Assembly (NCBI GenBank): GCA_008704415.1
Contig: VXIS01000013.1
Coordinates: 62,001-126,000, forward strand
DNA from: Sphaerosporella brunnea
Taxonomy: Eukaryota; Ascomycota; Pezizomycetes; Pezizales; Pyronemataceae
DNA length: 64,000 bases
Reading direction: 5' to 3'
A model generated the notes under the pieces. It had not been told where the DNA came from. It did not search any database and was given only the letters and a program-made list of their open reading frames with translations. Shown piece after piece: positions 56,158 through 64,000 of the stretch (position 1 is its first letter; every line of letters starts with the position of its first letter). Made by a program: the position numbers and the translations under genes.

Positions 56158-56589
56158 GAGGTCGGCTGATGGTACTCGGCCAAAACACCACCGCCGCAAA
56201 AATTATTTACTCGATCAAAACGTAGCCATGACTCGATAGAAACTGGCCTTCGCATATACTTCCTCTGCCCCCTTCCCTTGTCGGATGATACGAACGATAT
56301 CAAGATTTGGAGAATGCAGGGATACCGGATGCACACACTCATCGGATATCACTCGCGCGGTGTAGGGTTCGGGCGAGAACTACCTACGCCCTGCATACGC
56401 GATTTCGTAAAAGCGAGATGCGGGCGGTCCCGTGGTGGGTGTGGATGGGACTTCCTGACTGGTGTGCGCAGTCGGTTTCCTTGATACAAATCCAAGCGGA
56501 TATCAGCGGCCATGGACGAGGTTCGAGGGTTTTGTTCTTAGTTCGGTATCCGCTGGTGGTGGGGAAATGTTGGAATTTACCGTGCACAC

Positions 56590-56765
56590 TACCCCTCGTA
56601 CTGGGGAGTGGAAGACTTCCCGCTGTTCTTTGAACTCTTTCTATTGGTGTTTCTGTTGTTCTATCGGGCGTCGATAGAAGAGTCATAGCCCCTTTCCAAC
56701 ACATAGAAGCGGGCAAAAATACCCGAATAGAACGACGGGAAGTCTTCCAGTCCTTGGGGTGAAGC
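56590..56765. mobile_element. Small TIR element with GGAAGACTTCC ends
   Basis: The left end is CTGGGGAGTGGAAGACTTCC and the right end in reverse complement is CAAGGACTGGAAGACTTCCC. Single copies of the same terminal motif occur near 40336, 44384 and, reversed, 58862. About 170 bases with no ORF. Confidence 0.5.
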
Positions 56766-57632
56766 AGCAAAATCATTTCCATATTCATGCTGACAGGTAT
56801 ACGGAAACACGTATACCTGTCTCGTCAATCCCCGCTTGATTGGTCGTTATTCGAAGTACCTATATCAGTTGGCCGGTCTCCCCGAACATTCGAGATATCA
56901 ACATCAACGCTCTCTCTGCAAATATCGAATTGTCAAACGTCCTGGTAAATATACAGCCCAGCGCATTTGCATTCGTCAAAACTCAGTTTGTGCTTGCTTG
57001 AGTTGAGCAGGGCGTAAACCCCGCCGAGGGAAGTTGTTGTGGTTCACGGGACAGCACTCGACCGAAAGCGGATGTCGACCGGTCAGCGGCGGTTGTGGAC
57101 AGGAACCCTTTCATCACTGTCCCTCCCTGCTTGGACAGTTCCCCACTGACAGCTATGGCTGTCTCGACGCCAGGATGCTTCGGCCGCGGGATATGGCTGG
57201 CTGGCTAGCTAGCTTGTAGGCACAATCACTGAGCTGGAGGCGGTGGCATTGATAGCTTTTTTGATGTCCGCAAAGCGGCATCTAGGTACAGTTTAACTAC
57301 CAAACGAATGCTATCCAGTGAGCCTAATCGATATCTGAGACTGCCACCGTTGCTCTCGAGCGATCCTACCATACACGAACTGTCCGGACCGCTACACTTA
57401 CACTTACCACCAACCCTCGAGCGCTGCGACCTGATCTTCTACTCATTCAATCCTCAGCGACCTGATCTTCTACTCATTCAATCCTCAGCGACCTTCCTAT
57501 ACCAATTACTCCCCCACAAAACCAGACGGGTGTGTGTTCACCTCTTTCCCTTTCACCTCGAACATTCTCCGTCGAATCCAGACTATTGACACTCCAGCGG
57601 GTTCCCAGCGCCTTACTTTACTGTTTCCAACG

Positions 57633-58412
57633 ATGGGATCCTCCGTCGACAAGAGGCGATCCGCGCACAAGAACACCTCGAGGAAGCGCTCGAAACGCAT
57701 CTCGGCGGCCAAGCAGGCAGCGTGCACGCTCGCGGCGGCGTCCAAGAAAGCGAAATCAGCGGTCAAGAAAGCGATCGCAGCGTCAGAGAAGGCAACGGCG
57801 GCGTCTAAGAAAGCCGCCGCGGCGTCCAAGAAAGCCGTGCGCGCGACCAAGAAGTCCTCCGCCGCGGCCGAGAAGGCGGTCACGGAATTCAAGAAAGCCA
57901 CCGAGGCCGAGAACGCTGCTGCTGCTGCCGCCGCCCCCGCTCCCCAGGAAGAGCTCGTCACCCTCCGCTACGCCACCCACCTGGGGAAGGCCTTCGAGAC
58001 GGGGAACGACCCCGCTGCGCACAAGCCCGTTTTTAAGCTCTCGGGTATGGGCGGCTTCACGTTGCTGGACCCTGGCCAGGACTTGCCGGAGGATGCCTTG
58101 GAGCTCACTTTGAAGGTCTCCACTAAGTTCGCCACCCTGCTGTGGCCTGAGAAGCTGGATGTTGTCGGCTCTGAGATAGCGGCGAAGCTCAGGCGCCGCC
58201 AGCAGGAACTGAATGAATCGGCCCAGCAGGAGCTGAATGAATCGGCCCAGCAGGAAGAAACTCTGGAGGACGCCAACGCCTCGGATGACGACGATATGGA
58301 TGAGGATTCTGAGTCTGAACTTTCGGACTGTCCTTACGTCGCTGATGTTGGATTCTCTGACGCTGACGTTGACTCCGCTGATGTGGACTCTGATGTCGAC
58401 CCTGACGCATAG
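57633..58412 (+). CDS. Lys/Ala-rich protein with acidic tail, unknown function
   Basis: An intronless frame of 259 residues from the ATG at 57633. The first 35 residues are very basic (RRSAHKNTSRKRSKR). Residues 35-105 are repeated A/K units such as SKKAAAASKKA, like histone H1 tails or AAA-KK linkers. The central part (LVTLRYATHLGKAFETG, GGFTLLDPGQDLPEDALEL) is compositionally normal and looks globular. QQELNESA is repeated twice, and the end is acidic (DDDDMDEDSESELSD). It could be a nucleolar or chromatin-associated protein. No orthologue recognised, but frame, codon bias and length argue for a real gene. Confidence 0.6.
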   Translation: MGSSVDKRRSAHKNTSRKRSKRISAAKQAACTLAAASKKAKSAVKKAIAASEKATAASKKAAAASKKAVRATKKSSAAAEKAVTEFKKATEAENAAAAAAAPAPQEELVTLRYATHLGKAFETGNDPAAHKPVFKLSGMGGFTLLDPGQDLPEDALELTLKVSTKFATLLWPEKLDVVGSEIAAKLRRRQQELNESAQQELNESAQQEETLEDANASDDDDMDEDSESELSDCPYVADVGFSDADVDSADVDSDVDPDA

Positions 58413-58739
58413 GTGCATACTCAATTTCCTAATCGCCGGTCATCATCCCAAAAGGGGGAGCGGGGGGGAGGGGGGATAAAATGGGAACATTGGGGGCGGT
58501 GGGGGGAGCGGGGGGTTCTTTCTCTTTTTTTTTCTTTTCTTTTTCTGCATGTACCTCTCTTGCCAAAACCTGTGATATTCAGCTTGAATAATTTGAGCGG
58601 CTTGCTGGATAGTGAGTCTAGTTGACGAAGCAAAATTCCAAATGCCCAGCGTCACCCAAACCTTCCAGATCTCCACTACACAAAAACAAACTAAAAACAA
58701 CAACAGTGGGGGGGCTTCCGTCAGCCAAACACATAGCAC

Positions 58740-59480
58740 CTATTCCGGTTGTCTAGACCCAACAAATATAACTGGGGGTGGGTGGGTATAGCAACGGTAG
58801 AGCGCCAGAATACAGTTGAAACATTCAAAGCTAGCGCATAGGAATTGTTCTGTTGGGCTACGGGAAGGCTTCCAATTGTCGCTAGGAAACTCATCGTTAC
58901 ATCTGTGGCTGCGTGGGTTTAGACACGTGCTGCGCCGGCTTGTAGGGACAGTTCGATTAGGTAGCTTTCTGGTGCGCAATATAAGTTTCGGTAAATTTAC
59001 AGCCTCATCATCGGAAATGCCACTGCACAAACCCGGAGGCAGTAGGTCAAATACTCGCAGCCGTCAAAGCCCGCTGTGTGGGAACGCTCTCAATTTTTTT
59101 TTTTTGGGGAAGAAACAACACAACGGTCAGGCTTCTTCACACACACACACACTTTCCAACGCTGTTTCCTTCCGAGCGTTCACTTTCCACTCGAAACCTC
59201 ATTCATGATATCGACCAAAAAAAAAAGGACGAATACCTAGCCTCACAGCAGAGCGAGTTGACAAGCTACCCTGGATCCATGTAAACCCTACGCATTCCAC
59301 GCAGCTGGGACCAAGTCGAAGGGAAAAAAAAACAACTGGTCGGCATCGAAGAGGAGCTGATGGAACTGGAAGACGAGTTTGTGGAGATGGCATTGGGCTC
59401 AATTTTAGGGAGCGGCGGCGGCGGGAGTGGCTGCGTGAGCGGCAGCCCGGACATTGAGAAAAGTCAAAAAAAAAAAAAAA
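58740..59480. pseudogene. Inverted, decayed copies of the 39-40 kb family sequences
   Basis: 58740-58880 on the minus strand repeats 40330-40450 (GAAGCCTTCCCG, then TTTGAATGTTTCAACTGTAT, then TCTGGCG). 59180-59480 on the plus strand repeats 39530-39720 (STRNLIHD, then SWDQVEGKK, then acidic helix). Order and relative orientation differ from the 39-40 kb locus. A-runs at 59217-59226 and 59465-59483 break the frames. Confidence 0.5.
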
Positions 59481-60660
59481 AAAAAGCGCGATTCATAAGC
59501 CGTCACTCAGTCTCGGCACATCCTTATTTTTTTCGCTGTGGTTTTGCCTCAAGCTCGGTATCGGTTCCAGAAAGGTATCGAAATGTATGGGTATTGTAAT
59601 GCTCGTTTTGAGTGTAAATAGTATTTATCGACTCGAGTGGAGTGACGCACTGGGCTCCCCACTCAATTCGGAACCTAGATTGAAGCGCAACGGCCGGCCG
59701 GCCGCACCCTCCAGCGGCGGCGGCGGCGCAGCACTGAACCCCAACAAGTAAACCAGCCCAAATCGTGGGGAACAATTTGCATGTACTAAATTCAATGAAC
59801 ACAGAGTAGCTACCTGCGACACCCAACTTCCCACACATCTGCACCGTCAGGAAGCCAGGCACGGCAGCAGAGGAGCTGCTTCGGGGTCAGTAGCTGGTTA
59901 AACACAGACAGGTGCCACAAACGCCGCCAGCAGCTTTGCTGCATTGCATGACTCTCGCCGGGTTCACCGACTCACGCATGCACGTGGCTCGATATATCAG
60001 TAGCAAAGACCTCACCAACTCGATCGCGGGGGGCTTCCTCCACCGTCTTGGAGTTTGTGATCGTGACGTCGAGAATGAATGCAAAGGATCCAGAGTTCTG
60101 GATGTGAAACAACCCGCGGGCGCTAGGTGTGTGCTCACTCTATGTGGGATGCGACACCGAGGGGGTGACAACACGCAAGATATATACGTACATAGCCGAG
60201 AACAGTTTTTCCGGGGTTTTTCCTCCGCAGAATCCCCGAGGCTTTCGATTCCCAGTCTGAGAAATCCGGTTTCTGGAGGTTCCCTCCACCGCCAAAAAGG
60301 GTAACAATTAGTTACCAGCGCATGCCCCCCCCGGTACGGTCTGTCTATGATACATGCAACAAACAAAGATTAGGAAGCCAGCCTATCATGAGCACCCGCT
60401 CTCACTCGCGGCCTCCCGCAAGCCCGTAAAAGTACGTACGTACTGAAGCAAGGCATGGGAATTTTTTGGCTGGGTGAACCGATTTGAAAAGGAAAATGGT
60501 TTGACCAGGCGTTCGGGACGGTCATTCTGCGGAGCTTTTCGAAACCCGATCAGCCCCCCGATCAACGAGAAAAAGAAGTCCATGGAATTTATTACTATGA
60601 TAGACATGTAATCCCATCAAAAAAAAATGAGAGTTTTTCAGCTTATTATCATTCCCAGCT
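59481..60660. other. Intergenic stretch
   Basis: No gene supported. Several ORFs of 60-160 codons overlap on both strands without domains. Confidence 0.5.
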
Positions 60661-61346
60661 CTAAGCAGCTGTCGTAATACCCTTCATCTCCTCCTCCTCC
60701 TCCTCCTCTTCCTCATCATCCTGTTGCTCCAACCACGCAATCCTCGCCGCCCGTTCTCGACACGGATGCACGCCGCCATCCCGCAGCCACAGCAGCCAGG
60801 GGTACCCGCAATCGTAACAAAACTCGAACTCGCAAACCACGCAGCACATGTGCGCGCAGCCGCCCCTAATTTCGATCGGGGTAGCACACCTCGGACACCT
60901 CCTCGCGATGCGGCAGATCTCCCTTTCGGACGCCTTCGAAACGCGGGCGCAGGACTTCCCCGCGTGCCACGGTAGCCGCGTGGCCAGCGCCGCGGCCTGC
61001 GCCGCAGCACGTCGTTGGGGTAGAAGACGCCGTGGCAGGAGGCCTCGGGACACCGCGGCTGCACCCATTCCCCGGACGCCGCGTGGGTGCTCGTCTGCAG
61101 CAGCTGGGCGGTGCAGCGCTTGCACACGCTGGGCGAGGCGTGGTTGCAGGCTGCCGTGAGCTGCCGGGGCGAGAAGCTGGGGTATCGCTTGGTGGTGTAG
61201 CAGATTTGGCATTTCCCTCTGCAGGGACGTTAGTGGGATAAGTGGGGGCGGGGGGGGGCCGATGTACTTCCAGAAGAGCTTCTGGAGGAGGGTCCGTGGC
61301 TTCTGCGGTGCTCTTCGGCTACGTCTGCTTCTTCTTCTTCTTCCAT
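60661..61346 (-). pseudogene. RBR-type (RING-IBR-RING) zinc protein, frame broken
   Basis: Exon 1 (61346-61268) encodes MEEEEEADVAEEHRR. A 51-nt intron with a CAGAG acceptor leads to exon 2 (61216-60661). Frame one gives KCQICYTTKRYPSFSP, then ACNHASPSVCKRC, then RCPEASCHGVFYPNDVL, a RING1-like and IBR start. Frame two, from about 61010 on, gives CPRCATPIEIRGGCAHMCC, then VVCEFEFCYDCGYPWLL, the RING2/IBR end with HMxCxxC. An acidic Glu run then ends the protein. Either a 1-base indel near 61010-61040 or a weak 77-nt intron (GTGCTG donor, CGAAG acceptor) separates them. The expected linker would be lost in the intron version, so I favour a frame break. Such proteins are ubiquitin E3 ligases; activity here is doubtful. 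Confidence 0.6.
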
Positions 61347-61863
61347 GCTAGGACTGGCGGTTATGAACCATCCGAGAGGTGTGTGTGCACCATGATCCGG
61401 CGCGGAGTATAAATCTGTCGGATTACAGTTTGTTGAAGCTTGAAACGCTCGGTCGTCGGGGCCAGCACAAGTCCATCTTAAAATAGCAATGGAGAGCACA
61501 TTTCCCTCTGAGGCATAAGGTATTGCCCAAGTTTTGTGTGAGGAAATAGCTTGAGAATCATACGAACGCACTCGAAGCCATTGGAAGCTTCACACACAAG
61601 TCCGTCCTGTCTCGTTTCGCCCCGCCGGTTTTCACTTGTGTGTCCCACATGCGGTTAACTCATTAGCTTGTGATCATGACCATTGTTGCAACCGTTCAAA
61701 ACGGCCTCAACAAAATCAACCAAAAAAACAACGCCAGCCTAAAAAACAAAAGAGATGTCATGTCACAACAAATCGAAAATCAAAATCAAAATCAGAAAAA
61801 AAAAACCCGCCCAAAAATCGTGGGAGGTATGCAAACCCCCCCCCTCCCAAAAAGCAAAACCCG

Positions 61864-63956
61864 CTAAACAACGGAGCGGTGGTCATCCATAGTTCCATAC
61901 CCACCACTCCTCAGATCATCCTCTGAGGAATCATCCTGAGGAATCATGTCCATAACATCCTTAGTTCTCGGTCCGGTGTAAACCCTGTAGACAAAAACGT
62001 GTTAGCAAAAAAAAAACAAAAAAACGAAGAGGCGGATGCGAGTCCATACTTTCTAGCACCCAACCACCACCAGCTCAGGGCAAACACGGCCATGAAAGCC
62101 GCCACGCAAATGGCATAGTTGAAGTTCTGTGCGGTGATCGGTCTCTGCGGCGGGAAAAACAGCACGGTGCTGATAAACAGCACCCAAGTGACCGCGATAG
62201 CGTTCAACGGCAGTCCCCACTTGCCCAGCGTAAACGGGCCATCGATGAACTTGACTTCATCCGCGTACCATCTCCGCGCGATGATGACGGCAACATACGA
62301 AAGGTCCAGCGCCGGCGCGGTGATGTTGAAGATCGCAACTATTGTCTCGGTGCTGCCGATGCCGACCATATTCAGCGCGCAGCAACAGAAGACGACCAGC
62401 CAGACGGCGTTGACGGGCGTGTGGGTCTTGCGGTTGACCTTGCTCCAGAAATCCGAGCACGGGAACGCTCCATCGCGCGAAAAGGCGTATGCCATCCGCG
62501 TGCACGCAAGCATTGCCGAGATTCCGGTAAACAACTGGATCAGGATGACAAAGAACCACATGACGGTACCGCCGCGCTTGCCGGCTGCGTTGAGGAAGAT
62601 CTGCGCTACTGGCATGCCCGTGGGTGTGTTGATGGTTTTTTCGAGATCCCCGAGACAGAAGCAGAAGGTTATTGTCAGCATCCAGCCGATCGAGCCCGAG
62701 GCGATCACGGCGGTATTGATGGCTACCGGTCCGCGGATTGCGGCGTCGTGGGTTTCTTCAGACATGCTGGGGAACATCAGTAACTGGAAGGAGGCGCTGC
62801 AGTGGGCTCTACTCACTGCGTAGTTCCGTCGTAATCGGTCATAGTCCAGGCTACTGAAAGAAATCCAAGCAAAAACGAGAATATCTTGCTCCCCCATCCG
62901 GAACCATCGGTCACGTCTGTCTCTGGTCAGCTTGCGGCGTGAGTAGGAGTGGTGAGGACTAACGTGTGAACACCCACTTCGCATCATGTTTGTTCGGGGT
63001 GAGAACAAGCAGTGTGATGCAAATTCCAATGGACGCGAGCACTGTTTCACGGAGCACTGTCAGCCATCAAATCCAGGTGGTGATCATGGCCCCAGAACAA
63101 ACCATTGATAGGAGCAAACCACATCACGATGGTGTGAAGGCTCTTTGTGGTAAGAGAACAAATGCAACCCATGGCACACAGCAACGCCAGAGCCAAAAGC
63201 ACAGTCTGGGTGGCAGTCCTTTTCCAACATCACTAAACCTTCACGGCATCCAACAGAGCGAGAGACTTACGGCGCAAACGCATACTTATCTCCATCGAAC
63301 TGAGAGTGCATACTAGCTGTAGCCAGTAGCATCTGGCTAATACTGTAGGCCAACGAACTGACGCCCGCCGTTTGACCAAGGAAGTTGCACCAGCCAACAA
63401 TCCACGACCAGATAGGAACATGCCGCTCCGGCACGACGTGCTTGGTCACAAAGTACATCCCACCAGCAGTTGGGTATGCAGACACCAGCTCCGATACTGA
63501 AAGTACCGAGTGAGAATTTGTATACATACATTTGGAGGTACTCACCTGACGAAGCTATGCACATAGCCATGCAACTACCAAAGAACCAACACCACACAGC
63601 TGTGGCTGGACCTCCGGATGATATTGGTACGTTGAAAGTGGCTGGCACAGAGCCCAAAACTCCCAATATGGAAATGGCATATGACATGGTCGACCATTTC
63701 GAAAACTCTCGGCGGAGTTCCTAAGTTGTCAATGCCTGGCAAGAATTGAGGCTTTGATTGAAGTCCTTACTTGCTTGTAGCCAATACGCATGAGCAACCG
63801 CTCATCGTCGTCCTGAATTGTGGCCATTCTTCTCTGTCTCCGTTCTGCGTCGCTGACTGAGAAGTCTTTCTTACTACCGAAAGGAGATTTGTAGGATGAT
63901 GAAGGCGACTGTGGGAATGCAGCCTTCTCAGGGAGCTTTGGAAGTTCTGGTGCCAT
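61864..63956 (-). CDS. GABA/amino-acid permease, UGA4 type
   Basis: A membrane permease of the amino acid/choline transporter group, with 12 hydrophobic segments. There are eight exons: 63956-63771, 63720-63546, 63496-63271, 63218-63103, 63056-62964, 62916-62817, 62766-62050 and 61984-61864. All phases agree and the product is about 577 residues. Diagnostic stretches are FSKWSTMSYAISILGVLGSV near residue 70, SSGGPATAVWCW, SAYPTAGGMYFVTKHVVP, WTMTDYDGTTHMSEET and SFSR-type AFSRDGAFP. A short acidic tail follows RKVYTGPRT. For intron 3, I take the GAAAAG acceptor because the earlier TTTAG gives a stop. The gene's promoter lies beyond the window edge. Regulation by nitrogen source is likely from the family, but nothing here shows it. 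Confidence 0.92.
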
Positions 63957-64000
63957 GTTTAGTTGCGGTCGATTGGAGATGTCTCCGTGAAGATGAGAAG

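Larger units (their letters stand above)
54989..57632. other. Intergenic region upstream of allantoinase, with repeats
   Basis: It contains a 15-base G run (55091-55105), the GATAAG sites, a truncated LINE tail (56062-56157), a TIR-bearing element (about 56590-56765) and a duplicated 24-base GACCTGATCTTCTACTCATT segment near 57428-57485 in the leader of the next gene. A 316-codon plus-strand ORF at 55051-56001 has no recognisable features, and I do not call it. Confidence 0.5.

Noticed and set aside
62119..62823. 234-codon plus-strand ORF
   Set aside because: Antisense to the large permease exon; a composition shadow.

Overview
This window is nuclear DNA of a filamentous ascomycete (Pezizomycotina). 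The basis is many short GT-AG introns (44-66 nt, with a few longer), typical fungal housekeeping genes, and AT-rich, repeat-bearing spacers between GC-richer genes. I do not name a genus. Gene models below were built by eye from reading frames, splice signals and remembered family motifs. No search was run.

Layout. 0.2-15.1 kb is gene-dense: ALG2 mannosyltransferase (-), an exportin-5/Msn5 karyopherin in ten exons (+), a broken gene with a possible deaminase-like core (+), KGD2, the E2 of 2-oxoglutarate dehydrogenase (+), and a CorA-type transporter (+). 16.2-17.7 kb holds a proline-rich protein (-). 17.7-25.7 kb is almost gene-free, with one decayed thioredoxin-fold gene. ECO1 cohesin acetyltransferase (+), a microbial-type PARG-domain protein (-) and mitochondrial asparaginyl-tRNA synthetase (-) follow between 25.7 and 36.2 kb. 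36-50 kb is an accessory, repeat-rich block: MITE-like hairpins, a Tad-like LINE 3' end, a Helitron-type helicase fragment, minisatellites, and several partial copies of an unrecognised gene family, one member of which encodes a heptad-repeat coiled coil. From 51 kb the unique genome resumes: a Dal5-type MFS permease (+) and allantoinase (-) lie tail to tail, with GATAAG motifs upstream of both, which fits a purine/nitrogen-scavenging pair. A Lys/Ala-rich protein (+), an RBR-type zinc protein with a frame break (-) and a UGA4-type GABA/amino-acid permease (-) close the window.

How the genes relate. Most are unrelated housekeeping genes (N-glycosylation, nuclear export, TCA cycle, cohesion, mitochondrial translation). 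The one functional neighbourhood I can argue for is nitrogen use: ureide transport and allantoin hydrolysis at 51-55 kb, with the GABA-type permease about 7 kb beyond. The most unusual content is the 39-47 kb block and its echo at 58.7-59.5 kb. The same gene fragments recur there in different orders, orientations and chimeric joins, next to Helitron-type sequence.
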